Positions 26,792 through 36,086 of a stretch of DNA of 64,000 nucleotides are shown here, piece by piece (position 1 is the stretch's first letter; each line of letters opens with the position of its first letter). This DNA comes from Brevundimonas variabilis. GTDB taxonomy: Bacteria > Pseudomonadota > Alphaproteobacteria > Caulobacterales > Caulobacteraceae. A program made the position numbers and the translations under genes. The notes beneath the pieces are model-generated. The model saw only the letters and a program-made list of their open reading frames with translations. It did not search any database and was not told the DNA's origin. Location of the stretch: positions 434,001-498,000 of the forward strand of contig NZ_JACHOR010000002.1 of the NCBI RefSeq assembly GCF_014199945.1, read 5' to 3'.

Positions 26792-27601
26792 ATGATCGCG
26801 CCGCAAATCCCGCCTCCGATGCCCGCACCTGAACCCGTTGCAGCCCCCGTCTGGGACCTGACGGTTGGTCTGATCAATGCTACCGTCCAGTTGGATCAGG
26901 CTCAGGGCGATGGCACCCGAACCGTTGGCACAGGCTTTCTGATTCAGGCTCCGAGATCCGACGGATCCCCACGGATTGTCCTAGTGACAGCTGCCCATGT
27001 GTTCGATCGCATGCCTGCAGTGGAGGCGCGCATCGGATGGCGCACGGCTCTGGCGGATGGGGATTGGAAATTCGATCCGCAGCCTTTGCGCATCCGCGAC
27101 CGTGAAAACGCACCGCTCTGGTACCAGATCGAGGGCCGCGACATTGCAGTGATGGAGATTGTGGCACCTGAAGCATTCGCCCGAGCAGCCATTCCCCTGG
27201 GATGGCTGGCGGAACGCGACAGCTTCGAGGCCTTGCAGGTGGGGCCTGGAGACGAGCTCCTGTCCCTGGGGTTTCCCCGCGGGCTTTCAGCCAACCGTGC
27301 GGGTTTCCCGATCCTGCGTGTCGGGAGGGTCGCATCCTATCCCCTTGCACCCGTCGCCGCGTTCCCGACCTTTCTGCTGGATTTCACTGTTTTTCCCGGC
27401 AATTCGGGCGGCCCCGTCTTCTGGACGCCCACGGCACGCCGGCGGCCGGGCACGGCCGAGCCGACGCACCCCTTCATCGCAGGCCTGTTGACCCAGGAAG
27501 TGAAGGTAAAGGACGAGCAACTCGACATCGGCATCGTCACGCACGCCCAGTTCATCCGGGAGGCCATAACGCTTCTGGATACCGAGCGATCCGGTCCGTG
27601 A
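26792..27601 (+). CDS. Trypsin-like serine protease
   Basis: The 269-aa protein has a chymotrypsin-fold catalytic triad: His in [10 protein letters not shown], Asp in GRDIAVMEI, Ser in [11 protein letters not shown]. The opening is Pro-rich ([19 protein letters not shown]), with no clear signal peptide, so cell location is uncertain. There is no PDZ domain, unlike DegP. It lies 86 bp from the divergent oligopeptidase gene. Its target is unknown. Confidence 0.85.
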   Translation: MIAPQIPPPMPAPEPVAAPVWDLTVGLINATVQLDQAQGDGTRTVGTGFLIQAPRSDGSPRIVLVTAAHVFDRMPAVEARIGWRTALADGDWKFDPQPLRIRDRENAPLWYQIEGRDIAVMEIVAPEAFARAAIPLGWLAERDSFEALQVGPGDELLSLGFPRGLSANRAGFPILRVGRVASYPLAPVAAFPTFLLDFTVFPGNSGGPVFWTPTARRRPGTAEPTHPFIAGLLTQEVKVKDEQLDIGIVTHAQFIREAITLLDTERSGP

Positions 27602-27602
27602 T

Positions 27603-27639
27603 GGCAGGGACATCGCTTGCCTCCTCGCCCGTCCCTGCC
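27603..27639 (+). repeat. Inverted repeat after the serine protease gene
   Basis: GGCAGGGAC at 27603-27611 pairs perfectly with GTCCCTGCC at 27631-27639, with a 19-base loop. It starts 2 bases after the stop. There is no T tract, so it is either a weak terminator or a 3' stabilising hairpin. Confidence 0.45.
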
Positions 27640-27665
27640 TAAGCCGTCCGTCTAGGGAGTCCCGT

Positions 27666-29198
27666 ATGCATCACATCCTTGAACAGCTCGAAGCCCGTCG
27701 TCTGGCTGCCAAGGCCGGGGGAGGCGAAGCCCGCATCGCGTCCCAGCACGCCAAGGGCAAGCTGACCGCCCGCGAGCGGGTCGAGGTCCTCCTGGATGAG
27801 GGGTCCTTCGAGGAAACCGACATGTTCGTCGAGCACCGCTCGTACGACTTCGGCATGGACAGCCAGCGGATCCCGGGCGACGGCGTGGTGACGGGCAGGG
27901 GGACGATCGGCGGTCGTCTTGTCTATGTCTTCTCCAAGGATTTCACAGTCTTCGGCGGCAGTCTTTCCGGCGCCCATGCAGCCAAGATCGTCAAGCTCCA
28001 GACCATGGCCCTGACCAATGGAGCCCCGATCATTGGCCTGTTCGATGCGGGCGGAGCCCGGATTCAGGAGGGGGTCGAAAGCCTCGCGGGGTACGCCGAC
28101 ATCTTCCTGCAGAACACCCTGGCCAGCGGCGTGATCCCCCAGATCAGCGTCATCATGGGGCCGTGTGCGGGCGGCGATGTCTATTCGCCGGCAATCACCG
28201 ACTTCATCTTCATGGTGAAGGATACATCCTACATGTATGTCACCGGGCCCGATGTGGTGAAGACGGTGACCAATGAGGTCGTCAGCCATGAAGACCTCGG
28301 CGGGGCCCGGGTGCACGCTGGCAAGTCCGGCGTCGCCGATGGAGCCTTCGAGAACGACCTTGAGGCCCTGTCCGAAGTCCGGCGCCTGATCGGTTTCCTG
28401 CCACTGTCGAACCGCGAGAAGCCACCGCTGCGCGACAGCTATGACGACCCCGACCGTGACGAGGCCAGCCTCGACACGCTCGTGCCGGCCAATCCCAACC
28501 AGCCTTATGACATCAAGGAATTGATCCTGAAGGTTGTCGACGAGGCGGAGTTCTTCGAAATCGGCGCCGATTTTGCGCGGAACATCGTTTGCGGCTTCGG
28601 CCGCCTGGATGGCCAGTCCGTTGGCATCGTCGCCAACCAACCCCAGGTCCTGGCCGGGGTGCTGGATATCGACAGCAGCCGAAAGGCCGCGCGTTTCGTG
28701 CGCTTCTGCGACGCCTTCGACATTCCGATCGTGACCTTCGTCGATGTTCCGGGCTTCATGCCGGGCACGCGCCAAGAGTATGGCGGCCTGATCAAGCACG
28801 GAGCGAAACTGCTGTTCGCCTATGCCGAGGCGACCGTGCCCAAGCTCACTGTGATCACGCGCAAGGCCTATGGGGGAGCCTACGACGTGATGAGCTCGAA
28901 ACACCTGCGCGGCGACGTCAACTACGCCTGGCCCAGCGCCGAGATTGCCGTCATGGGTGCCAAGGGCGCTGTCGAGATCATCTTCCGCAAGGAGGCCGGC
29001 GATCCGGAAGCTCTGGCGGCGCGTGAAGCCGAGTACAAGGAACGCTTTGCCAATCCGTTCGTGGCGGCCAGCCGTGGTTATATCGACGACGTGATCATGC
29101 CGCACGGAACGCGCCGTCGCCTGATCCGGGCTCTACGGACGCTGAAGAACAAGCAACAGAGCAATCCCTGGAAGAAGCACGACAACATACCGCTCTGA
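27666..29198 (+). CDS. pccB: Acyl-CoA carboxylase beta subunit (propionyl-CoA carboxylase type)
   Basis: The carboxyltransferase half of a biotin-dependent acyl-CoA carboxylase; propionyl-CoA to methylmalonyl-CoA is the likely reaction. The 510-aa protein has the crotonase-like halves with [59 protein letters not shown] and [20 protein letters not shown]. Length fits PccB. No alpha (biotin) subunit lies nearby in the window. Confidence 0.93.
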   Translation: MHHILEQLEARRLAAKAGGGEARIASQHAKGKLTARERVEVLLDEGSFEETDMFVEHRSYDFGMDSQRIPGDGVVTGRGTIGGRLVYVFSKDFTVFGGSLSGAHAAKIVKLQTMALTNGAPIIGLFDAGGARIQEGVESLAGYADIFLQNTLASGVIPQISVIMGPCAGGDVYSPAITDFIFMVKDTSYMYVTGPDVVKTVTNEVVSHEDLGGARVHAGKSGVADGAFENDLEALSEVRRLIGFLPLSNREKPPLRDSYDDPDRDEASLDTLVPANPNQPYDIKELILKVVDEAEFFEIGADFARNIVCGFGRLDGQSVGIVANQPQVLAGVLDIDSSRKAARFVRFCDAFDIPIVTFVDVPGFMPGTRQEYGGLIKHGAKLLFAYAEATVPKLTVITRKAYGGAYDVMSSKHLRGDVNYAWPSAEIAVMGAKGAVEIIFRKEAGDPEALAAREAEYKERFANPFVAASRGYIDDVIMPHGTRRRLIRALRTLKNKQQSNPWKKHDNIPL

Positions 29199-29213
29199 GC
29201 GGGGGCATACGTT

Positions 29214-29241
29214 GCGGGCGGGGGCTTTTCACCCGTCCCGC
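29214..29241 (+). terminator. Possible terminator after pccB
   Basis: GCGGGCGGG (29214-29222) can pair with CCCGTCCCGC (29232-29241), 9 pairs with one bulged T and a 9-base loop. It lies 15 bases after the pccB stop and before the convergent gene. There is no T tract. Confidence 0.35.
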
Positions 29242-29295
29242 CCTGATATCAGTTCATCGCCTAAGATATATTATGCGAAATAATGGTTCGCAGAT

Positions 29296-30018
29296 TCAGC
29301 GATACTCGGGATTGGGATGGTCGAACCGCTCCCCCTTGTCCCAGGCGGTTTTCTGATTGCCATAGGCCGGAACGCCGCCCGCATCCTTCAGCATCCGCGC
29401 CATGTGCATCAGGTTCCAGGCCATGAAGGTCGTGTTCCGTCGGGTGAAATCATTGTCCAATCCGACCTTGCCGTCGTCGCCATACGAAGGGCCCGGGCCG
29501 GCTTCGCCGACCCAGCCCGCGTCGGCCTGTGGCGGGATCACGAACCCGAGGTGCTGCAGAGAATACAACAGGTTCATCGCGACATGTTTTATCCCGTCTT
29601 CATTGCCAGTGATCAGGCAGCCACCAACACGGCCGTAATAGCTGTACTGTCCGGCGGCGTTGAGTTCCCCGGAAAAGCCGTACAGACGCTCAATGACCCT
29701 TGTGCAGACCGATGACTTGTCGCCCAGCCAGATCGGCGTGCCGATAACCAGGATATCTGCATTCATCACAGCCTTCTGCACCTCAGGCCAGCCATCACTG
29801 TCCCACCCATGCTCGGTCATGTCCGGATAAACGCCGGGCGGGATATCCAGATCGGCCGCGCGAAACGTCGACGTCTTGACGCCCTGAGCGGTCATGATCG
29901 CGTCCGCCATGTCCATCAGGCGTTGGGTATGACTGGCCTCGTCATCCTGGGTGCGTTTCAGGCTACAGTTGATGAAAATGGCCGAGAGGTCGTCATAGGT
30001 GGCGGGCGGCTTGGACAT
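29296..30018 (-). CDS. Flavodoxin-like NAD(P)H-dependent FMN reductase family protein
   Basis: The 240-aa protein has the flavodoxin-like fold of the FMN reductase / iron-sulfur flavoprotein group. It opens with AIFINCSLKR, has ADILVIGTPIWLGDKSS for the FMN phosphate and isoalloxazine loops, and YYGRVGGCLITGNEDG. The C-terminal TTFMAWNLMHMARML is common in this group. The substrate is unknown; quinone or chromate-type reductions are typical guesses. It stands alone, convergent with pccB. Confidence 0.85.
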   Translation of the reverse strand: MSKPPATYDDLSAIFINCSLKRTQDDEASHTQRLMDMADAIMTAQGVKTSTFRAADLDIPPGVYPDMTEHGWDSDGWPEVQKAVMNADILVIGTPIWLGDKSSVCTRVIERLYGFSGELNAAGQYSYYGRVGGCLITGNEDGIKHVAMNLLYSLQHLGFVIPPQADAGWVGEAGPGPSYGDDGKVGLDNDFTRRNTTFMAWNLMHMARMLKDAGGVPAYGNQKTAWDKGERFDHPNPEYR

Positions 30019-30066
30019 ACAGGGCTCCTTGGGTCGAGGAAGCCAACGCCCTGGGCGAGGGTTTGT

Positions 30067-30867
30067 TCAGATCGCCAGTGTTGTCGTCCAGCCATCGTAT
30101 CCGACCTCGACCCCCTTGGGCATGAGCGCGCTCAGCACGTCATAGTCGAGATCAATATGCAGGTTGGTCAGCACCGCCCGCTCGACCCCGGCCCCAGCGA
30201 TCCAGTCCAGGGTCCGGTCAAGATGGGCGTGGGTGGGATGCGGGATCCAGCGCAGGGCATCGACAATCCAGAGGCGACATCCCCTGACGGCCTCGAGCGC
30301 TGCATCGTCCAGAACCGACACGTCAGGCGAATAGCTGACCGGCCCGAACCGGTAGCCCACGGCACGGATCGGACCATGGGCCTGATCGAAAGTCACGACC
30401 GGGATGTCTCCACCGGCACCATTCAGTGTCCACTCTGTGCCATCCGGCGGCATGCGCCTTGCCTCGAGGATTGCCGGATAGCCCTGCACCGTCTCGAAGA
30501 TGTAGCGGAAGCGGCCGGTCAAGGCGTCATGCGTTGCGGCATCCATCCATGCAGGGATTCTCTGGCGCTTCCGCATGGCAAAGACCCGAAGGTCATCAAT
30601 CCCGTGTGCCTGGTCGGCGTGATCATGGGTGTAAACGACGGCATCCACGGCCTTCACGCGGCTGGCCAGCATCTGTTCGCGAAGGTCAGGCGACGTATCG
30701 ACCACAACCGTTGTCCGCCCGTCAGACCCGATCCGCTCGGCCAGCAAGGAACACCGGGTCCGCCGGTTCTTCGGCTGGGCAGGATTGCAGTCGCCCCAGT
30801 CTCCATCCCCGCGCGGCACGCCACCCGATGAGCCAGAGCCCAGGATTGTGACCTTAAGCTCATCCAT
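30067..30867 (-). CDS. MBL-fold metallo-hydrolase (PhnP-like)
   Basis: A metallo-beta-lactamase-fold hydrolase, likely a phosphodiesterase. The 266-aa protein has LGSGSSGGVPR, a Cys-rich turn CNPAQPKNRRTRCSLL, the metal motif YTHDHADQAHGIDDL and late metal ligands. It resembles PhnP (cyclic ribosyl phosphate diesterase), but there is no phn operon here, so the substrate is open. Its ATG overlaps the tatD stop (TGATG). A GTG one codon earlier is also possible. Confidence 0.88.
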   Translation of the reverse strand: MDELKVTILGSGSSGGVPRGDGDWGDCNPAQPKNRRTRCSLLAERIGSDGRTTVVVDTSPDLREQMLASRVKAVDAVVYTHDHADQAHGIDDLRVFAMRKRQRIPAWMDAATHDALTGRFRYIFETVQGYPAILEARRMPPDGTEWTLNGAGGDIPVVTFDQAHGPIRAVGYRFGPVSYSPDVSVLDDAALEAVRGCRLWIVDALRWIPHPTHAHLDRTLDWIAGAGVERAVLTNLHIDLDYDVLSALMPKGVEVGYDGWTTTLAI

Positions 30868-31655
30868 CACGTGAGCTCTGGCCGCGGAATGCGATCAAAC
30901 AGATTGAAGAAGGCATCGGTCGTACGCACTTCGGTGTCTGCAAGCGACCAGCCCCGCACGTCGGCGAGGGTCTGCAGCACATGTCCGATGAAGGCCGGCT
31001 CATTTCGGCGCCCACGGTGCGGCACCGGGGCCAGATAGGGACAGTCAGTCTCGACAATGATCCGGTCGGGCGGCATGGATCGAACGACCTCGCGTACATC
31101 ATGCGCAGCCTTGAAGCTGGCAATACCCGAAACCGAAAACCAGGCACCCATTTCCGCTGCTTTTTCAGCCAATTCGGCACCACTGGTGTAGCAGTGCATC
31201 AGGAACCGGAACGGCCCCCTCGCCTGCTCTTCAGCGAGGATCTGACCCATGACATCGTCCGCCTCGCGCGTATGGACCACGAGTGGCAGGCCAGTCTCCC
31301 GAGAAGCGGCGACGTGGGTCCGAAAGACGGCGATCTGTTCGTCGCGAGGGCTGAGATCGTAATGAAAGTCGAGGCCGCATTCGCCGATCCCAACCACCCG
31401 GGGCCTTTGGGACAGGCCGATCAGATCCGCAGCCGTCAGGGTCAGATGATCCTTGGCCTCATGAGGATGCGCCCCGACCGTACACCAGATGTCGGGGTGG
31501 GCCATGGCAAGCGCATGGGTGGCCTCGAAGGTCGACAGCTTGTCGGAAATCTCGACCATCAGCTTGACCCCTGCAGATCGTGCACGGTCGATGACGGCAT
31601 CGCGGTCTTCATCGAACTGCGGGGCGTGCAGATTGACGTGGCTGTCGATGATCAT
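30867..31655 (-). CDS. tatD: TatD family metal-dependent hydrolase
   Basis: A TIM-barrel metal-dependent nuclease-like hydrolase. The 262-aa protein has GECGLDFHYD, LVVHTREADDVM, RFLMHCYTSG and IIVETDCPYLAP, which supply the usual Glu, His, His and Asp ligands. The first motif reads DSHVNLH where most TatD proteins have DSHCHLD, so the second His of the HxH pair is Asn. Its start overlaps the holB stop. It sits in the conserved tmk-holB-tatD-MBL cluster. Confidence 0.92.
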   Translation of the reverse strand: MIIDSHVNLHAPQFDEDRDAVIDRARSAGVKLMVEISDKLSTFEATHALAMAHPDIWCTVGAHPHEAKDHLTLTAADLIGLSQRPRVVGIGECGLDFHYDLSPRDEQIAVFRTHVAASRETGLPLVVHTREADDVMGQILAEEQARGPFRFLMHCYTSGAELAEKAAEMGAWFSVSGIASFKAAHDVREVVRSMPPDRIIVETDCPYLAPVPHRGRRNEPAFIGHVLQTLADVRGWSLADTEVRTTDAFFNLFDRIPRPELT

Positions 31656-32635
31656 GCGCTCATGGCCTTGGTTCTGGCCAGATCGGCAAGCGCGCCGGCC
31701 AGAACGTCGCCGCGATCCAGATTCAGCCCAGCCGTCCGGTCCGGCAGATCGGCTAGCCTCCCCCAGAGTTCGGCCCAGCGAGCCCCCTGCTCGGCTGGCA
31801 TGACCCTCGCGCGGGCCTGAACGGCGGCGCTGAGCCGGTCCATCAAGGTCTCGAACCGCGCCTGGCCTTCGGCTCCCCGGAATCCGTCCGCAATGGACAA
31901 CTGCTCGGCACGATCGATGACATCCGCAGTAACCCAGGCCCGGGCCAGTCGGTCGGCCTCCAGGGTTGCCCCGGAAGACAACGCCATGGCCTGACCCGGT
32001 GAGCCCCCCGCCATGGCGGCGATCGCTTCGGCATCATCGAAAGTGACCCCGGCCCGGTCCACCAGCATTTCAGCAAGATCACGCTCACTCCAGACCGGAA
32101 ATGCAAGTCTGCGGCATCGCGACCGGATCGTGGCCAGCAGCCGACCGGGGGCATGGGTGATCAGGAACACGACACCGCGCTCAGGCGGCTCCTCAAGGAT
32201 CTTGAGCAAGGCGTTGGCAGCGTTCACATTCAGGTCGTCTGCCGTGTCGATAATGGCGACACGATACCTTGCCTGCGACGGACTTTTGGCGAAGAAATCT
32301 GGCAGGTCGCGGGCCTGGTCCACCGAGATGGCCTTCTTCGTCTTGCCGTTCTCGACGAGCCGTTCCAGCACCAGGAGGTCCGGATGGGCCTGGGCCGACA
32401 CCAGCCGGCTTACGGCATCGTCCGGTCGTGCGCCGAGAACACCCCGCGACGGGTCGGCGGCAGCGCCCAGCAGGCGGCGGGCTGCACGATAGGCAAAGGT
32501 GGCCTTCCCGACCCCCTCCGGACCGCACAGCAGCCAGGCATGATGGAGCCTGCCGCGCTCCAGCGCATCGACAAAGGCGGCTTCGGCTTCCGGCGAAGGG
32601 CGCAGGTCAAACCGGTCGCGGGGGTCCTCGCTCAC
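31652..32635 (-). CDS. holB: DNA polymerase III delta' subunit
   Basis: A clamp-loader subunit that helps load the beta sliding clamp. The 327-aa AAA+ protein has LLCGPEGVGKATFAYRAARRLL, the SISVDQARDLPDFF-type stretch (as AISVDQARDLPDFF), AIIDTADDLNVNAANALLKILEEPP and LITHAPGRLLATIRSRCRRL. Length and motifs are normal. It overlaps tmk by 4 bp at its start and tatD by 4 bp at its end. Confidence 0.95.
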   Translation of the reverse strand: MSEDPRDRFDLRPSPEAEAAFVDALERGRLHHAWLLCGPEGVGKATFAYRAARRLLGAAADPSRGVLGARPDDAVSRLVSAQAHPDLLVLERLVENGKTKKAISVDQARDLPDFFAKSPSQARYRVAIIDTADDLNVNAANALLKILEEPPERGVVFLITHAPGRLLATIRSRCRRLAFPVWSERDLAEMLVDRAGVTFDDAEAIAAMAGGSPGQAMALSSGATLEADRLARAWVTADVIDRAEQLSIADGFRGAEGQARFETLMDRLSAAVQARARVMPAEQGARWAELWGRLADLPDRTAGLNLDRGDVLAGALADLARTKAMSA

Positions 32636-33255
32636 AGGATCGGGTCCACGACGGCCCTGACACGACTGTAGACGTCGTCCGGCGAGCCTGTGGCATCGAT
32701 CATTCGGCAGCGCTCCGGAAACCGCCGAGCGATCTCGCCAAAGCCGTCACGCAGTCTCTGGTGAAAGGCCAGCCCCTTGGATTCGAACCGGGTGTCGGTT
32801 TGGCCGCGTCCGAGCGCTCGCTCAAGGCCGACCGCGACCGGCAGGTCGAGAATCAGTGTCAGGTCCGGCTGGTCCGCACCCACGACGGCGCGCTCCAGCG
32901 CCTCGATGAACGCCGGCTCTGCCCCGCCGCCTGCGCCCTGATAGGCCCGGCTCGAGTCGGCGAACCGGTCGCAGACGACCCAGGACCCGGCCTGCAGCGC
33001 TGGTCTGATGGTCTTTTCCAGATGGTCGGACCGGGAGGCAAACATCAGGAGGGCCTCGGTTCGCGCGGACCAGCGATCTGCCTCGCCCGAAACCACCAGC
33101 GCCCGGATCGCCTCCGCCCCCGTTGATCCGCCCGGCTCGCGGGTCTGGACGACATCGATGCCGCTTGCCCGCAGGTCCTCGACCAGTCGCCTGACCTGGG
33201 TCGATTTGCCGGCCCCCTCGCCGCCCTCGAATGTGATGAACCGTCCGCGTGTCAC
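32632..33255 (-). CDS. tmk: Thymidylate kinase
   Basis: Phosphorylates dTMP to dTDP. The 207-aa protein has the P-loop FITFEGGEGAGKSTQVRRL, TREPGGSTGAEAIR, and DRFADSSRAYQGAGGG. Length is normal. It is first of the tmk-holB-tatD-MBL operon and starts 49 bp after rlpA ends on the same strand. Confidence 0.97.
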   Translation of the reverse strand: MTRGRFITFEGGEGAGKSTQVRRLVEDLRASGIDVVQTREPGGSTGAEAIRALVVSGEADRWSARTEALLMFASRSDHLEKTIRPALQAGSWVVCDRFADSSRAYQGAGGGAEPAFIEALERAVVGADQPDLTLILDLPVAVGLERALGRGQTDTRFESKGLAFHQRLRDGFGEIARRFPERCRMIDATGSPDDVYSRVRAVVDPIL

Positions 33256-33304
33256 GGGCGCACAATGGCGACCCGCGCGCTCAGGGCAAGCCCGTGCGTC
33301 GGAT

Positions 33305-34108
33305 TTATCGTCCGGAAATCAGTTGGGCGTCGGCAAACCCGCGGGCCACGACGTCCTGCCGGCCGCGCTCGGCCGAATGGGTATCCGGCCATGGCCCGAC
33401 CATGACCCTGTAGAGCCGCCGACCTTCGACGTCCGCCGAGCGGACAACCGCCGTGTCGCCCAGAGCCTCCGCGCTCAGTCTGGCCGCGAGGGGATCGGCA
33501 TAGGACCCGGCCTGAATCCAGTAGTCCCGTGCGACCTCGACCGGCGCGACTTGACGCGGCCGTCCGGTTGCCGCGGCCATCTGCAGTCTCTGGCCACCGC
33601 CGTTTCTGGGAGCCCGACCCAGATAGCGCACCCTGACCTCGCCCACGCCCTGCGCCATCATGTCGAGGGCCTCGGCGGCCCCCCGTGACAGGTCAATGAT
33701 CCGGTTGTCGACGAAGGGCCCGCGATCATTGACACGCAACACGACGCTGCGTCCGTTCGCCAGATTGGTGACCTCGACCAGTCCGGGCAATGGCAGCGTC
33801 TTGTGCGCCGCCGTCAGGGCATTCATGTCGAATCGCTCGCCCGATGCCGTTGGCCGTCCATTGAACTGGGCCCCGTACCATGAGGCCAGTCCGACTTCCT
33901 CGTAGTCAGGGTCGTCGAACGGCCGGTACCAGCGGCCGCGAACCTGATAGGGTCGCATGGTTCCGGTCACGATCGGGGCCGGGTCCGTCACGACCGGGAG
34001 CCGCGGCGCGTCTCGCCCCACGCTGCCGCACGCTGCCAGGGCGGCAAGCAATCCGCCGACCAGCAGGGGACGCAACCCTCTCGTGATCCATGTTCGCGCG
34101 GCTCGCAT
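33305..34108 (-). CDS. rlpA: RlpA septal ring lytic transglycosylase lipoprotein with SPOR domain
   Basis: RlpA cleaves glycan strands lacking stem peptides, mostly at division sites. The 267-aa product has a lipoprotein signal with lipobox LAAC, a double-psi beta-barrel (GLASWYGAQFNGRPTASGE, VTNLANGRSVVLRVNDRGPF, IIDLSRGAAEAL), and a C-terminal SPOR domain (DYWIQAGSYADPLAA to the end) that binds denuded peptidoglycan. I chose ATG at 34108; a longer frame to 34348 would run across the tRNA-Ser gene. Confidence 0.94.
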   Translation of the reverse strand: MRAARTWITRGLRPLLVGGLLAALAACGSVGRDAPRLPVVTDPAPIVTGTMRPYQVRGRWYRPFDDPDYEEVGLASWYGAQFNGRPTASGERFDMNALTAAHKTLPLPGLVEVTNLANGRSVVLRVNDRGPFVDNRIIDLSRGAAEALDMMAQGVGEVRVRYLGRAPRNGGGQRLQMAAATGRPRQVAPVEVARDYWIQAGSYADPLAARLSAEALGDTAVVRSADVEGRRLYRVMVGPWPDTHSAERGRQDVVARGFADAQLISGR

Positions 34109-34187
34109 GGCCGGATCATGCAGACGGAAATTTCCGTTTTGGTTAATCCGGGAAACACCTGCTATGCACCCGCCCGACCCTCGAATG

Positions 34188-34277
<90 letters not shown>

Positions 34278-34381
34278 TCAGACATCGATATGTCCAAGCC
34301 ATCGCCGCGAATGTCACACGCTGGAGATTGCCACGCTCGTATGCACACGCTTCAATGGTGCTCGAGCAGCAGGATGAAGGC

Positions 34382-35149
34382 ATGACAGCGATCGAGACCA
34401 GCGGGACGGGGCGGTTCGATCTCGGACGTGTGATGGAGCGGACCTTCACCGTCATCGGCAGGAACATAGTCACCTTCCTGCTTGCGGCCGTCATTCTGAC
34501 TGGCATCCCATCAGTCATCACCGTGATCGGCCAAGGGGGCATGCCGTTTCCCACAAGCAGGCAGGGCTGGCTGATTCTGGCGACAGGTTGGTTTCTGTCG
34601 CTCTTGGGGGCCTATCTGCTGCAGGCCGCGATCGTGCATGTCACCGTGAACGCGCTGAACAATCGTACCGTCACCCTGCGGACGGCGCTTGGCATCGCGA
34701 TCGGCAAGATGCTGCCCTTGCTCGGGCTTGGCCTCTTGGTGTTTCTTGCGACCATGCTCGGGATGGTTCTTCTGATCATCCCGGGCATCATCGTTGCCGT
34801 CATGCTCTGCGTCGCGGGCCCTGTGCTGGTCATGGAGAAAAGGTCCATACTCGAAAGCTTCGGTCGCAGCCGCGCGCTGACCAAGGGGTTTCGCTGGCCG
34901 ATTTTCGGTCTGTTCGTGATCTACATGGTCGTGGCAACGGCCATCAGCGGCACAGTGACCGGCGTCAGTGTTGCGACGGGCGGTGCGATGGACGGGTCCG
35001 CCAATCCTGTCGTCACCCTGATCTTCACACCTCTGATCGCTGTGGTTCAGGCCATCATTGGTTCAGCGGGCATTGCGGCCCTCTACTACGAACTTCGAAC
35101 CGCCAAGGAAGGCGTCGGCACCGACGAGCTGGCCGAACTCTTCGACTGA
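34382..35149 (+). CDS. Polytopic membrane protein, possible GDPD membrane-domain type
   Basis: The 255-aa protein has a short polar start (FDLGRVMERTFTVIGRNI), then about five to six hydrophobic segments. GRVMERTFTVIGRN and ESFGRSRALTKGFRWPIFGL recall the uncharacterised glycerophosphodiester phosphodiesterase membrane-domain and YciC-like families, but there is no catalytic domain. The role is unknown. The ATG at 34382 is chosen; an in-frame ATG lies at 34355. It is convergent with the RDD gene, 13 bp apart. Confidence 0.75.
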   Translation: MTAIETSGTGRFDLGRVMERTFTVIGRNIVTFLLAAVILTGIPSVITVIGQGGMPFPTSRQGWLILATGWFLSLLGAYLLQAAIVHVTVNALNNRTVTLRTALGIAIGKMLPLLGLGLLVFLATMLGMVLLIIPGIIVAVMLCVAGPVLVMEKRSILESFGRSRALTKGFRWPIFGLFVIYMVVATAISGTVTGVSVATGGAMDGSANPVVTLIFTPLIAVVQAIIGSAGIAALYYELRTAKEGVGTDELAELFD

Positions 35150-35162
35150 AGGATTCCACGGT

Positions 35163-36086
35163 TCAGCCGCGATCGTGTTTATCGGCCCGGCGCTGTCCCA
35201 TGAGCAATCGGCCCTCGAGGCGGCCTCGCAGGCCGGCATAGTAGGCACTCAGGAAATCAAAATCGTCGTGGTCGCCGTCGCGGACCCAGTCGATCTTGCG
35301 CACGATCCGCTCGGCGACGGCCTTCATGGTCTCGCGGTTGCGGCCCCGCAGCACATCCTCAAGGACGTGCAGTTCCCGGGCTCCATAGGTGTCCAGCTGG
35401 GCCGTCGAGAACTGAAAGCGCTCGAGGCGCACCGTGCCCTCATCCGCCATGTCGCGAACGAGCTTCTGCTTCGGCGTCCGCACCACCCATGTCCCGCCGA
35501 TCAGGTCTCCGGCCCGCAGCCGATCGCGATTGAACAGGGGAAAGAAGACGAAGATGCCCGCCCAGACAACGGCCAGCAGGTACATCCAGCTGTCGACGCC
35601 CCCCTGATCCGCACGGCTGACAATCAGGCCGAAAGGCAGAAACACCTCGAGCTCGCGCATCGCATTGCGAGCAACGACCGATTCAGCACGTAGACGCCCG
35701 CCATCACGCGCAGCCACGCGCAGGCCCATCGCCCGTTTGCCGGGCGTGGCGGCCCTTGCCGTCAGCTCAAAGCCGGTGAAGTAGAAGTTCCGCAGCAGGA
35801 AAAAGCCGAGCAGCCAGATCACGACGATCATTTCGCCACTGGTCGCTCCGGCGATGAAACTGCCGATGCCCGCAAACACGGCCGCCACAGTCAGCGCCAC
35901 CAGCACGCCAATGATGATCGCGGCGTCCAGCATGAAGGCCGCAGCACGCTGGCCGGCATCGCCGATCTCGAGTCTCAGATCGACGCCTTCAGGGGTCACG
36001 AAGGCCCGCTCGCGCGTCTGTGGCGGCTTGCGGGGCGGCGTTCGCGCACCCTTACGTGCAGAAGATGCAACGGTCGCGTCAGACAT
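35163..36086 (-). CDS. RDD family membrane protein
   Basis: The 307-aa protein has the RDD-family core: LGIGDAGQRAAAFMLDAAIIIG-like helix 1 (as LEIGDAGQRAAAFMLDA), a second pair of helices, ATPGKRAMGLRVAARDGGRL and the RDRLRAGDLIGGTWVV turn. A soluble C-terminal part of about 100 aa (from about 215) follows, which most RDD proteins lack. It ends the MoxR operon. Start ATG at 36086 overlaps the SpoIIM-like stop by 8 bp. Confidence 0.88.
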   Translation of the reverse strand: MSDATVASSARKGARTPPRKPPQTRERAFVTPEGVDLRLEIGDAGQRAAAFMLDAAIIIGVLVALTVAAVFAGIGSFIAGATSGEMIVVIWLLGFFLLRNFYFTGFELTARAATPGKRAMGLRVAARDGGRLRAESVVARNAMRELEVFLPFGLIVSRADQGGVDSWMYLLAVVWAGIFVFFPLFNRDRLRAGDLIGGTWVVRTPKQKLVRDMADEGTVRLERFQFSTAQLDTYGARELHVLEDVLRGRNRETMKAVAERIVRKIDWVRDGDHDDFDFLSAYYAGLRGRLEGRLLMGQRRADKHDRG

